A DNA stretch of 64,000 bases from Candidatus Obscuribacter phosphatis (GTDB lineage Bacteria > Cyanobacteriota > Vampirovibrionia > Obscuribacterales > Obscuribacteraceae). Positions 32,268-40,539 of the stretch are shown in pieces. The stretch is from contig MOYA01000002.1 in assembly GCA_001899315.1 (NCBI GenBank), forward strand, positions 289,070-353,069. Direction: 5' to 3'. The position numbers and the translations under genes were made by a program. How positions within the stretch are numbered: position 1 is the first letter of the stretch; every line of letters begins with the position of its first letter. Under the pieces are notes generated by a model that was given only the letters and a program-made list of their open reading frames with translations, had not been told where the DNA came from and searched no databases.

Positions 32268-32915
32268 CTAGCTGAAGGTTGGCAATGATAGAATGCGGTC
32301 TGCTTTGCCTTTGCATTCTTCAATTAACTCAGCATTGGGCAGGTCCGTGCTCTCTACTTTCGCGATAGCGGCAGCTTCGCTTTTTCCTCCGGCTTTATGC
32401 CTGGCAAGCAGCCTCTCTTTGGTGACTGACTGGTCTGACTCTAGATACCAGACTTCATCTAGATAATCGCCTACTTCGCGCCAAGGCTCTATGTCGAGCA
32501 AGAGATAATTGCCTTCGACAATGACGATTTTGTGTGCAGGCTCAATGAAAACACCGTCTTCTGTCGGTTCTTCTATAGTGCGGTCGAAGGTCGGCCAGCC
32601 GACCCTCCGGTTTGCCTCTTGTATCTCTTCGAGCTTATCAAGAAAGGCGTCCGCATCGAAAGTGGCTGGAATGCCCTTAAGCTCCCAAAGACCCATCTTC
32701 ATCAGGTCATCATTTCGTCTATGAAAACCATCCATCGGAGCCACAACGGCTATGCCTGGACTAAGCTCGTCAATCATATCTTTCAAAAGTCGAGCTACTG
32801 TACTTTTCCCGGCAGCCGGAGCGCCGGCAAGACCAATTATGTATCTGTATGTGCCGCCCTCGCTTTTGGTGAGAAGCTCGTTGGCTAGATCTTTGATGAT
32901 GCTCAATGTAGTCAT
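32268..32915 (-). CDS. Nucleoside/nucleotide kinase-family protein (uridine kinase / FrcK-like)
   Basis: A 215-residue P-loop kinase. Walker A is GAPAAGKST near residue 30, followed by APMDGFHRRND with the substrate-binding Asp-Gly-Phe-His, then PATFDADAFLDKL and a second Asp region FDRTIEEP. The end has VEGNYLLLDIEPW, typical of the pantothenate/uridine kinase-like group often labelled nucleoside/nucleotide kinase or fructose transport kinase. The substrate cannot be told. The gap of 181 bases to the left-hand gene's start shows nothing clear. Confidence 0.85.
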   Translation of the reverse strand: MTTLSIIKDLANELLTKSEGGTYRYIIGLAGAPAAGKSTVARLLKDMIDELSPGIAVVAPMDGFHRRNDDLMKMGLWELKGIPATFDADAFLDKLEEIQEANRRVGWPTFDRTIEEPTEDGVFIEPAHKIVIVEGNYLLLDIEPWREVGDYLDEVWYLESDQSVTKERLLARHKAGGKSEAAAIAKVESTDLPNAELIEECKGKADRILSLPTFS

Positions 32916-32998
32916 AAGAGCAACATTGTAGTCATAAGGGGCGCATTTTTCCAGCCATTTGAAAAGAGCCAGGCTTGCAATGACTCGAAGCTTACAAA

Positions 32999-33205
32999 TT
33001 ACTTTATTGGCACATGAAAGAAATCGCCTGGATTGGTTGAAAGAAGAGTATGCAAGGGCACCTTGTTATAATTGGCTATCTGCATAGCAAATAGAGCGAA
33101 GCTATCACCTTTTGCAGGTTTACCGCTTTTGAGCTCATAGATGACCTTGAGCAGATTGATGGCATTTGTTCGCAGCGTAACAATGACCATGGTGTCTTCA
33201 TTCAT
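32999..33205 (-). CDS. Small hypothetical protein
   Basis: A 68-residue frame with ATG and a weak GAGAG sequence upstream. The sequence (LLKVIYELKSGKPAKGDSFALF and so on) looks protein-like, possibly the tail of a larger decayed gene. No family recognised. Confidence 0.3.
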   Translation of the reverse strand: MNEDTMVIVTLRTNAINLLKVIYELKSGKPAKGDSFALFAMQIANYNKVPLHTLLSTNPGDFFHVPIK

Positions 33206-34058
33206 GGCTTGATTTCTCTCATGTCGGCTTTTAGCAAGAAAATCGGCAGTTGATGCTTTTCAATGATTATCTTGATAGAGCGTGAATCGTAGGTGAAGGT
33301 TGTATGAAGGTAAGGTGAAGTGGAGTAAGGAAACCAGCTTGTCTTTTTTCTCTTTTGTCACCGAGCAGCGTGGACTTAATTGCTTCAGCGATACTAATAG
33401 TGGGAGAAATTAGCTTTTGAATCTTGAATCAAAGAAATGTCGAAACTATGGCGAACAGAAGCGTCATAATTTGAGGCATTTAGGTTTAAGGTGGAAATGG
33501 TTCCGATTGCAGTCGTAATGGAGCCGGCAAACGACTCCATTGAGCCTTCCTTGAATGCTGAAACTCTGCAGTTCAAATCTTCGATGTCTATTCAAGGAAG
33601 CTGATGATTATGCAATCCCTAGCCAACAAGATAGGGTCGTGTAGAGCCAGAGCTCCATTCTCCAAGCTTTGGTCGCGGAATAGTCGGCTGAATTAGCGCT
33701 TCCTTTGGATAAATCTGACTGTAGTCGTTCTTGTGATTCAATTACCTTGACTGTACCAATTTCCTTTGTCGCGAACAGGCTATGGTATCTATTCATTTGA
33801 TGCCCTCATCGCTTAGTGCCAAGCTGAATGTCACGAAGCATGCATAAACCTCTCCTTTTGGTAGCGCGATGGGTTGATTTGTTGATTTAGCCGACGGGGC
33901 TCAGAAAGTAAATTCAATGAATTTGGTTCAGGTGTAAATTGGACCGATATCGGTCCAATTTATAGGCAAGTTGTTTTTTAATTTTTTTTCTTCCTCAAAT
34001 TTTGAACTTTTTGGCTCGAAATTACGTTTATCAAATTGAACGAGCTGAGGAGAGCGCC
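33206..34058. other. Long gene-poor stretch upstream of the transposase-derived gene
   Basis: About 850 bases with no convincing gene. Two short minus-strand frames (33394-33576 and 33608-33796) have no family, no good ribosome site and are not in one frame. The right part is T-rich and contains the 28-bp palindrome at 33935. Decay of an older gene is possible but not shown. Confidence 0.4.
33935..33962. repeat. 28-bp perfect palindrome, copy 2 (core ACCGATATCGGT)
   Basis: A perfect 28-bp palindrome beginning TAAATTGGACCGAT, centred between 33948 and 33949. It is the only intergenic copy of the three and lies about 97 bases upstream of the ATG of the transposase-derived gene, where an operator could sit. 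Confidence 0.9.
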
Positions 34059-35180
34059 ATGAGTGACGATAGAAATTGCCAGTCCAGGAAAATGGACATG
34101 TTCGAGCCCGCTTACCAGGAGACTAGGCAGCTATTGCTGTCAGAGTTTAGTGAGCGATTCCCCAGTGATGAAAGCTGCTGGTCTAGCCTTGTTCAAGACT
34201 TCGCGGCTTGTGGCAGGCTTCGATGTCGTTGGTGTGGTGCTGAAAAGGTTGAAGTGCAGCAAGATTCAAGAACCCTAAGCTGTAGTGAGTGCAATAAGAA
34301 AAGTTCGATAACTGCTGGAACTTTCTTTCATGGCATCAAGAAAGTCAGAGCGTGGTTCTTTGCGATTTGGATTGTAGAGAGAGAGTTTTATGTGAGTTCG
34401 AAGTGGTTTGCACAAGCAATTGGTATATCGCAATCTTCTGCTCTCCATATTCTTAAATCTACTCTTTATTTGATCGAGGAAAATTCGGGTGTCTTCGAGA
34501 ATGTCGGATTTGGTCTTGGTGAATTTCGACTGTTTTTCAGGAAGCGCTCCGTGCTTACTCCTGCCTTGGTTAGACCTTCTTGCGAACTTCAAGAGGGTGC
34601 AGGTGACCCAACAAATCATGAGAATTACACAAGTAACTCAGATGGTTCATGGGTTGATGTGACTGCCTCTGAAGAGGACTCTGTTCGCGGGGCTGTCATT
34701 TCAGCGCTAAGGAAAGGTAGCAGAAGTCTAGATGAAATCAAAAGTATAACTAAGCACAGTAGCAGTGATGTTCTAGCAGCAATCACAGATCTGGAGCTTG
34801 ACGGTGAGATCTCTGCAATCGCTGGCAACAGATTCCAGCTGTGCCAGAAAGTGGAATCAGGACTACTTAGTCTCAAAGAGGAAGTGATGCGTAAGCAATC
34901 TGAAGATTCAAAGTCCATTTTCAACGCAGCCGCCCTTTTCAGCAGGCTATCTTTAGGAATTGTACGAGGTGTTAGTCGAAAGTACCTGAGTCTGTATCTT
35001 GGCTTCGCCAACAGTTTGGCGGCACGGGATGTGGTCTCTGCATTCATGACTATGTGTATAGAGAGCCCGTATATTGGTTCTAAACGGCTAAGGGCATATG
35101 CAAGTGCTGCTATTCTTCCGATTAGGCTGAGTGAACCGTACCTATCTGATTTTCAGGATGAGGTTTCTCAGGCATTTTAG
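34059..35180 (+). CDS. Transposase-derived zinc-ribbon protein fused to a winged-helix domain
   Basis: A 373-residue protein. Residues about 53-85 form a zinc ribbon (CRWCG and CSECNK), followed by TAGTFFHGIKKVRAWFFAIW and a helix-turn-helix (about 105-135, WFAQAIGISQSSALHILKS). This is the N-terminal layout of IS1595/ISXO2-type transposases. The DDE catalytic core that should follow is absent. Instead there is a DprA-type winged helix (about 205-260, VRGAVISALRKGSRSLDEI) and a helical C-terminus of about 100 residues. I infer a domesticated DNA-binding protein. The ATG at 34059 has GAGGAG upstream; an upstream TTG (34002) would add 19 residues. No terminal inverted repeats were seen around it. 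Confidence 0.65.
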   Translation: MSDDRNCQSRKMDMFEPAYQETRQLLLSEFSERFPSDESCWSSLVQDFAACGRLRCRWCGAEKVEVQQDSRTLSCSECNKKSSITAGTFFHGIKKVRAWFFAIWIVEREFYVSSKWFAQAIGISQSSALHILKSTLYLIEENSGVFENVGFGLGEFRLFFRKRSVLTPALVRPSCELQEGAGDPTNHENYTSNSDGSWVDVTASEEDSVRGAVISALRKGSRSLDEIKSITKHSSSDVLAAITDLELDGEISAIAGNRFQLCQKVESGLLSLKEEVMRKQSEDSKSIFNAAALFSRLSLGIVRGVSRKYLSLYLGFANSLAARDVVSAFMTMCIESPYIGSKRLRAYASAAILPIRLSEPYLSDFQDEVSQAF

Positions 35181-35421
35181 GTAGGCTAGATTCGCGTTTT
35201 TGTACTTGCAAGGCAAGTTTTTGTTGAAGCAGTCCGAGGCCTCCTTCTAAATTTTGATTGAACGCGATGCCTCTCCTTTCTGAAGGAAATGGTCGTGGTC
35301 CTTTGGAATTGTAGAAGAGTGCATAATTCCGTAATGGTGTCTTTCAGAGTCTGGCATGTGCATTCGCATAGCTCATCGCTAGTTGAATGCACATGCCTTG
35401 CCTAACTGGGTTCAGAAAAGA

Positions 35422-35465
35422 AGAAGAGGAGGAAGCTATTCAGCGCTTCCTCCTCTTCTCTTTGA
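35422..35465. terminator. Strong hairpin, likely bidirectional terminator
   Basis: AGAAGAGGAGGAAGC (35422-35436) pairs perfectly with GCTTCCTCCTCTTCT (35445-35459). The minus-strand side is followed by TTTTCT and the plus side by CTCTTTG. It lies between the convergent transposase-derived gene and yceI-like gene. The rest of the 338-base gap shows nothing else. Confidence 0.75.
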
Positions 35466-35518
35466 TTGACAAATTGTATCTCACTATTTGCCGTTGGTCT
35501 GGCAAACAGTTGACTCTA

Positions 35519-36193
35519 TTATTTCTCCGCCTTCTTGCCGGCTTCGATTTCGAGGGTTATGGCTACATCGTCTGAGATTACAGTGCCGCCGTTGTCCATC
35601 ACTTTGTTGTAGGTGATACCAAAGTCTTTGCGTTGAATTTTGGTGGTTGCGGAAGCGGCAATCTTTGTGTTGCCCCACGGATCTTTCACTTCTTTGCTGG
35701 GTCCGTCAACAGTTAAGACCACTTCTTTGGTGACTCCCTTGATAGTGAGATCGCCTGTGATGGCGAGTTTGCCTTTACCCAAAGACTTCACTTTCTTAGA
35801 TTTGAATGTCATTTTGGGAAACTTTTCAGTATCGAAGAAGTCGGCGCCGCGAAGGTGTTCGTCGCGACCCTTGTCACCAGTGTTGACGGTGGTGGTGTCT
35901 ATGGTGGCATCGACTTTGATGCTGTTGGGATTCTTGCCGTCGTACTCGACTGTGCCGGCGACATTGTTGAATGTGCCTTTGACATTGGAAATCATCAAGT
36001 GTTTGACTGCGAAACCGGCATCTGAATGCGAAGAGTCAATGTTCCAGACATTCGCACTGGTCGCACCGGCAGCTTGCACAGCATTGTCTGCGATGGTAAC
36101 TGTAGTGCCCAGCGCAAGCAGCGCGCTGAGTGAGAAGACAGAGCTGATTGCGAAAGTTGAGTTGAGGTTTAGGGGTTTGAAGGCGGATTTCAT
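35519..36193 (-). CDS. YceI-family lipid-binding periplasmic protein
   Basis: A 224-residue protein with a signal peptide (from MKSAFKPLNLN, with SVFSLSALLALGTTVTI) followed by a complete YceI lipocalin-like barrel: WNIDSSHSDAGFAVKHLMISNVKG, DEHLRGADFFDTEKFP and the late KDFGITYNKVMDNGG. YceI proteins bind long isoprenoids such as polyprenyl chains. The ATG at 36193 has AGGAG six bases upstream and is preferred over the longer frame to 36211. The T-rich 200 bases upstream probably hold its promoter. Confidence 0.9.
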   Translation of the reverse strand: MKSAFKPLNLNSTFAISSVFSLSALLALGTTVTIADNAVQAAGATSANVWNIDSSHSDAGFAVKHLMISNVKGTFNNVAGTVEYDGKNPNSIKVDATIDTTTVNTGDKGRDEHLRGADFFDTEKFPKMTFKSKKVKSLGKGKLAITGDLTIKGVTKEVVLTVDGPSKEVKDPWGNTKIAASATTKIQRKDFGITYNKVMDNGGTVISDDVAITLEIEAGKKAEK

Positions 36194-36395
36194 TGGGTTC
36201 TCCTGGTGCATTTTTACTGAGTTTTGTTCGTTTTTTGATGGCTTTTGATTAGTCTTTAGCTTAGTTTTGGTGTGTTTGTTACTGCTATCTGATTCGTTTG
36301 TTTCTGACTTTTGATTTGGTACTTACTTGAATAAAGTTCCGTTTTTATCGGCTCAGAGTTCGCTTGCTGGTGCAATTCAATTGGGTTTCGTTTGG

Positions 36396-36812
36396 CTATT
36401 CGGGTGTGTGCTCTGGTCTTTTGCCCTTGCTGGTCAATCTGTCCAAGATAAGAGGATGGACCAAGCTTCTGAACTCCAAAGGCGCCATCGAGTTGACCAC
36501 CACTTTTGTGGCGCCCTCTTTCATTGCTTGTAATTCGGTTTGGGTTTCAGGTTGCGAACTTAGGCAGAAGACGAATGGAATGCCTTGAAGTTCCTCGTCA
36601 AGCTTTAGCTCGTAGAGAAAGCTGAAGCCATCTCCGTCAAGCATTTCAAGCGGTGAAACAATCAGCTCTGGAAGGTTTTTCTGAGCCAAGAAAAGAGCCA
36701 CAGACATCGCTCTTGCCGTGACAATTTGGTAATCAAGTGGTTCGAGTGCCTCTCGAACTAAGTTGGTTGTAGCTTCAGCTGTGCCTGCTACCAGTATTTT
36801 TGGGGTTTCCAT
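36396..36812 (-). CDS. Pseudo-receiver (REC-like) protein
   Basis: A 138-residue single-domain protein with the receiver fold pattern: KILVAGTAEATTNLVREAL at the start, PELIVSPLEMLDGDGFSFLYEL in the middle and PFVFCLSSQPETQTELQAM near the switch. The phospho-acceptor Asp, expected in IVSPLEM, is Ser, and the conserved Lys near ATKVVVNSMAP is missing, so it should not be phosphorylated in the usual way. It probably acts by protein contact. It is divergent from the aldo/keto reductase gene. Confidence 0.75.
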   Translation of the reverse strand: METPKILVAGTAEATTNLVREALEPLDYQIVTARAMSVALFLAQKNLPELIVSPLEMLDGDGFSFLYELKLDEELQGIPFVFCLSSQPETQTELQAMKEGATKVVVNSMAPLEFRSLVHPLILDRLTSKGKRPEHTPE

Positions 36813-36888
36813 TAACTAAGTTTTGCCTCTAATGCAAACTTGCCTTGATTCGCGTTAGTCTAGCGCACATTCTAGGGAGAAATGAACT

Positions 36889-37788
36889 ATGGAAAAGCGC
36901 ATACTTGGCAAGACCGGCATGGAAGTAAGCGTGCTTGGCTTTGGTGCTGCTGAGATAGGCTACGAAGGCGCCACCCAGGCGACAGTGGACCGGCTCATGC
37001 AGGAAGCGCTGGACGCTGGTCTCAATGCGGTCGATACAGCTGAATGCTATTTGACAAGCGAGGAAATGCTCGGCCAGTCAGTGAGTCATAGGCGCTCAGA
37101 GTTCTTTCTATTTACAAAGTGCGGACATGAAGGAACCTTTTACAATCCGGCCTGGAGTAAGCCTGAGATAAAGGCTAGCCTGGATAGAAGTTTGCGTCGT
37201 CTCAAGACCGATTATGTAGATCTTTTGCAATTGCACAGTTGCAGCAAGGAGGTGCTCGAGAAAGGCGAAGTGGTGGAAGCCCTTCTTGAATTGAAGCAGT
37301 CGGGAAAGGTGCGGTTTATTGGTTATAGCGGTGATGGAGTAGATGCTCGATATGCAGTTGAGATGGATGTGTTTGAGACTCTTCAGACCTCTCTTTCTAT
37401 CTTTGACCAAGAGTGTATCGATCTGACTTTGCCCCTTGCTAGAGAAAAAGGTATGGGTGTCATTGCTAAGCGTCCGATTGGTAACGCGGTTTGGCGCTTC
37501 CCCTCCCGTCCTGATAATAGCTACGTGGTCGAGTACTGGGAGCGCATGAGGGCTCTGGGTTACGACTTCTTGGATGGAAGCTCGGAGTCTATCGGAGCAA
37601 GAGCGCTTCGCTTTACTTATTCGGTGCCGGGTGTGCACACCATGATCGTTGGAACCAAGGTTCCGGGGCGCTGGCGTTCGAATGCCTTGCTTCTCGAGAA
37701 GGGTCCGCTCAGTCAGTCGGAAATGGATGCCATTCGTGAGCAATGGTTGCAGGTATCGAAAGGGAAGAACTGGGTAGGACAGGTATAA
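36889..37788 (+). CDS. Aldo/keto reductase
   Basis: A 299-residue NAD(P)H-dependent oxidoreductase. The catalytic tetrad is visible: Asp and Tyr in NAVDTAECYLTSEEMLG, Lys in LFTKCGHEG and His in LLQLHSCS. The start EKRILGKTGMEVSVLGFGAAEIG is typical. A GGGAG site precedes the ATG. It lies 30 bases upstream of the nickel transporter gene, same strand, so it may share its transcript, though a role in hydrogen metabolism is not evident. Confidence 0.92.
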   Translation: MEKRILGKTGMEVSVLGFGAAEIGYEGATQATVDRLMQEALDAGLNAVDTAECYLTSEEMLGQSVSHRRSEFFLFTKCGHEGTFYNPAWSKPEIKASLDRSLRRLKTDYVDLLQLHSCSKEVLEKGEVVEALLELKQSGKVRFIGYSGDGVDARYAVEMDVFETLQTSLSIFDQECIDLTLPLAREKGMGVIAKRPIGNAVWRFPSRPDNSYVVEYWERMRALGYDFLDGSSESIGARALRFTYSVPGVHTMIVGTKVPGRWRSNALLLEKGPLSQSEMDAIREQWLQVSKGKNWVGQV

Positions 37789-37818
37789 AGCCCCATCCAT
37801 GGTTTCAGTTCGGTAAAT

Positions 37819-38556
37819 ATGACATCGGCTTTGCTCTTGTTTAATGCGCTTTTGTTGGGGTTCCGCCACGGTGTTGATTGGGATCATATTGCCGCTATCG
37901 TCGATATTATTGGTTCCGAGAAGAGAGTGGGCGTCGAAACAGTTTTGCAGGAAAGTTCAAGGGCAATAAGAGCGCCTATGTTTTATGCTCTTGGGCATGG
38001 GCTTGTGGTGGTTTTTCTTGGCATCATTGCTCTTTGTTTCGCCACAATCTTGCCGGCGTGGGTCGACCCCTTGATGGAGCGATGTGTCGGGCTGACTTTG
38101 CTTGGTTTGGGGCTTTTCGTAGTTTACCGATCTCTTTGGACAAGCAGCGCTGAACACCATATTGAAAGCCGCGGAGCCCTGCTTTTCGACTTGGTCAATG
38201 ATCGGCTCGGTCCTTTTGCGGTGCCAAGAAACGGTTTGCTGGCGGCATTCTTAATTGGTGTCATTCACGGGATCGGGGCCGAGACCGGTTCGCAGGTATT
38301 GATACTGACGGCGGTGGCAGGGCAAGGGGCTCTTGTGACCGGTGTCTTTATGCTTCTTTCCTTTGTGCTTGGTCTCTTGCTCTGTAACTTGCTGGTGGCG
38401 GCGCTTGGATATTGTGGTTTTGCTGCGGCTTTACGTTCGAAGGTGTTTTCTAAAGTCTTTGGGTTGGCAACCGGCTTTGTGGGGATTTATGTCGGGCTTG
38501 CTTTTCTATTTGGAAATGAAAGTGGGCTGCCTGATTTGCAGAGGATATTTGGCTGA
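37819..38556 (+). CDS. Nickel/cobalt transporter (NiCoT-like)
   Basis: A 245-residue membrane protein with about six to seven spans. The first helix carries GFRHGVDWDHIAAI, a variant of the NiCoT signature (HAxDADHI) that binds the metal, and a later helix has LIGVIHGIGAETGS. It is shorter than typical NiCoT permeases (about 330 residues). Its place directly before hypB points to nickel import for hydrogenase assembly. It is followed by hypB after 85 bases. Confidence 0.85.
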   Translation: MTSALLLFNALLLGFRHGVDWDHIAAIVDIIGSEKRVGVETVLQESSRAIRAPMFYALGHGLVVVFLGIIALCFATILPAWVDPLMERCVGLTLLGLGLFVVYRSLWTSSAEHHIESRGALLFDLVNDRLGPFAVPRNGLLAAFLIGVIHGIGAETGSQVLILTAVAGQGALVTGVFMLLSFVLGLLLCNLLVAALGYCGFAAALRSKVFSKVFGLATGFVGIYVGLAFLFGNESGLPDLQRIFG

Positions 38557-38641
38557 AGTCAAAATTTTATTTTCGGTAAGTGACTTGGGTCAAGCTAAGA
38601 TTAGATAGAGCAAGCGAGTGCAGGAGTAAAGGTATAAAGCT

Positions 38642-39739
38642 ATGTGTACCGAATGTGGTTGTGGGCTTCCGGGGGAGCCAAAGTTCAGCGGCGGGAAAAA
38701 GTCCCAGCACGACCACGAGCATGCGCATGAACATGAACATGAACATGAACATGGGCATGAACACACTCACGCTCATGAGCATACACACGAACATACACAT
38801 GAACATGAACATACTCATGAACATGAGCCTGGGTGCATGCATTCGCATTCGCACAAACATTCACATTCACATACGCATTCTCATGACCCCGAGCACTCGC
38901 ATGACCATGACCACGCCCACGAGCACGCGCATGACCACGACCACGACCACGAGCATGCGCACGACCACTCGCATGACCATGACCACGCCCATGACCACGA
39001 CCACGAGCATGCCCACGAGCACGAGCACAAGAACACCGTCGTGGCTGTGCATAAGAGCATCATGAACGCCAATAATCTGCAGGCGGCTCGCAACAGAGGC
39101 TTCTTTGCCGGCAGTCGTGTACTGGCTGTCAATGTCCTTTCTTCACCAGGCGCCGGTAAGACCAAGCTACTGACTGAGGCAATCAAGATGCTCAGTCAGA
39201 AGGAAGTTGACGGTAAGACATTGAAGTGCGGCGTTGTGGTCGGTGACCTTGAGACGGACAATGATGCTGTCCGCCTGCGTCAGTCCGGTGCCCCAGTGGT
39301 GCAGATATCTACGGGCACGCTTTGTCATCTTGATGCTGCCATGCTCGCGCGCTCTCTGTCTGAATTGTCGGCTGATCCGACGCAACTCGATATTCTTTTT
39401 ATTGAGAACGTCGGTAATTTGGTTTGTCCGGCTACTTTTGACCTCGGTGAGGGGCTTCGCATCACGGTTCTTTCAGCCGGCGAAGGTGAAGATAAGCCGC
39501 TCAAGTACCCGCCTGCCTTCCATTTTGCCGACTTGGTCGTCTTAAGTAAGGCGGATCTTGCCGAGGCTTGCGAGTTTGATCGCGAGCTGGCTCTCAACAA
39601 TATCCGTTCGCTCAAGCCGGAAGTGGAGATTGTCGAAGTTTCGGCAAAGACCGGAGCCGGTTTGGATGTCTTTTGTGAGAAGCTAGTCGAGCGCTTTCTT
39701 TCGCTCAAGCAGCAAAGTGCACTGGGCTTATTGCTTTAG
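38642..39739 (+). CDS. hypB: Hydrogenase nickel-insertion GTPase HypB with very long His-rich arm
   Basis: A 365-residue protein. It begins with the metal-binding motif MCTECGCG. Residues about 22-131 are a His arm of mostly HxH dipeptides with about 50 histidines (HDHEHAHEHEH, then DHDHDHEHAHDH). The GTPase domain follows: Walker A SSPGAGKT near residue 168, switch-region GDLETDNDAVRL and base-recognition KADL. HypB loads nickel into the large subunit together with HypA. His arms are known in HypB and store nickel, but this one is at the long end. The DNA of the arm is a chain of CAT/CAC plus GAN codons, prone to slippage. Confidence 0.97.
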   Translation: MCTECGCGLPGEPKFSGGKKSQHDHEHAHEHEHEHEHGHEHTHAHEHTHEHTHEHEHTHEHEPGCMHSHSHKHSHSHTHSHDPEHSHDHDHAHEHAHDHDHDHEHAHDHSHDHDHAHDHDHEHAHEHEHKNTVVAVHKSIMNANNLQAARNRGFFAGSRVLAVNVLSSPGAGKTKLLTEAIKMLSQKEVDGKTLKCGVVVGDLETDNDAVRLRQSGAPVVQISTGTLCHLDAAMLARSLSELSADPTQLDILFIENVGNLVCPATFDLGEGLRITVLSAGEGEDKPLKYPPAFHFADLVVLSKADLAEACEFDRELALNNIRSLKPEVEIVEVSAKTGAGLDVFCEKLVERFLSLKQQSALGLLL

Positions 39740-39772
39740 TAGAGAGCTGGAAAGTGCTGGAAAGATTTAGAA

Positions 39773-40129
39773 ATGCATGAACTTTCGATTGCTCTGAGCT
39801 TGATTGAACTGGCTCGCGCCGAGCTTAAAAAGAATGGCGGCAGCAAGGTTCTTGCCCTGAATGTCAAGCTGGGACCTCTAAGTGGTGTTGTAAAAGAAGC
39901 TTTGCTTGCTGCATACGATTTGGCTGTTAGCGAGAGCGATATGAGCGCGGCGGTTCTAAATGTGGAAGATGTACCTGTTACGGTTTTTTGTTCAGAATGC
40001 AAGAAGATTTCTACGCTCTCTGGAAACTTTGGTGGAAGCTTGCGTTTTGTTTGCGGTTACTGTGGCCAAGCTACAGGCGATGTGCGCAGCGGCGCCGATC
40101 TAGATCTGGTCTCGATGGAGATAGACTAG
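39773..40129 (+). CDS. hypA: Hydrogenase nickel metallochaperone HypA
   Basis: A 118-residue protein starting MHELSIALS; the second-residue His is the nickel ligand of the family. The zinc site is formed by two pairs, CSEC and CGYC. It delivers nickel with HypB to the large subunit. It follows hypB by 33 bases. Confidence 0.95.
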   Translation: MHELSIALSLIELARAELKKNGGSKVLALNVKLGPLSGVVKEALLAAYDLAVSESDMSAAVLNVEDVPVTVFCSECKKISTLSGNFGGSLRFVCGYCGQATGDVRSGADLDLVSMEID

Positions 40130-40168
40130 CTTGTTTTGACGTATATTTTGCGCTTATTTGGTTTGTAC

Positions 40169-40197
40169 TTGCTTGGTTTGGAATCGGGTACTATTAA
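40169..40197 (+). promoter_or_regulatory. Possible sigma-70-type promoter before hypC
   Basis: TTGCTT (40169-40174) and TATTAA (40192-40197) are separated by 17 bases, in the 134-base gap between hypA and hypC. This gap is wider than the others in the hyp cluster, so a second promoter for hypCDEF is plausible. Matches to consensus are partial. Confidence 0.35.
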
Positions 40198-40263
40198 ATA
40201 AGCTCGCTTCCTTTTTAATTAGTTCTTTTTTTCTTGCTTGCTTTCTTTCTCGGGAGTTCGATT

Positions 40264-40539
40264 GTGTGTTTAGCCATCCCCGGTAGAGTTGAATCTTTCG
40301 TAGATGCAGAGCGGCGTATGGCTCTTGCCGACATCTCGGGTGTCAAGCGTGAGATAAGTGTAGATCTCTTGCGCGGCGAGGGGGCTCAGGTAGAAATTGG
40401 TGATTGGGTGCTCATACATGTGGGTTTCGCCATGAGCAAAATAAGCGAAAAACAGGCGCGCGAACAGTTGGAAGTCTTGGCTATGTTGGGTGAAGCGGTG
40501 GCGGCTGCCGAAGAGGCGCGCGGGTACGGTCAGTCATGA
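40264..40539 (+). CDS. hypC: Hydrogenase maturation factor HypC
   Basis: A 91-residue protein. I start at the GTG at 40264 (GGGAG just upstream) because HypC must begin with Met-Cys: MCLAIPGRV is the exact family start, and this Cys binds the iron cyanide unit. The longer frame to 40234 would bury it. It works with HypD to build Fe(CN)2CO. The stop overlaps the hypD start (ATGA). Confidence 0.95.
   Translation: MCLAIPGRVESFVDAERRMALADISGVKREISVDLLRGEGAQVEIGDWVLIHVGFAMSKISEKQAREQLEVLAMLGEAVAAAEEARGYGQS

Noticed and set aside
33394-33796. Two short minus-strand frames in the gap before the transposase-derived gene, considered as a split gene
   Set aside because: They do not join in one frame, have no ribosome sites and show no recognisable motif.
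38567-39186. Several minus-strand Met/Val-rich or Ser/Cys/Trp-rich frames opposite hypB
   Set aside because: They mirror the His-codon microsatellite on the plus strand; no start site or family supports them.
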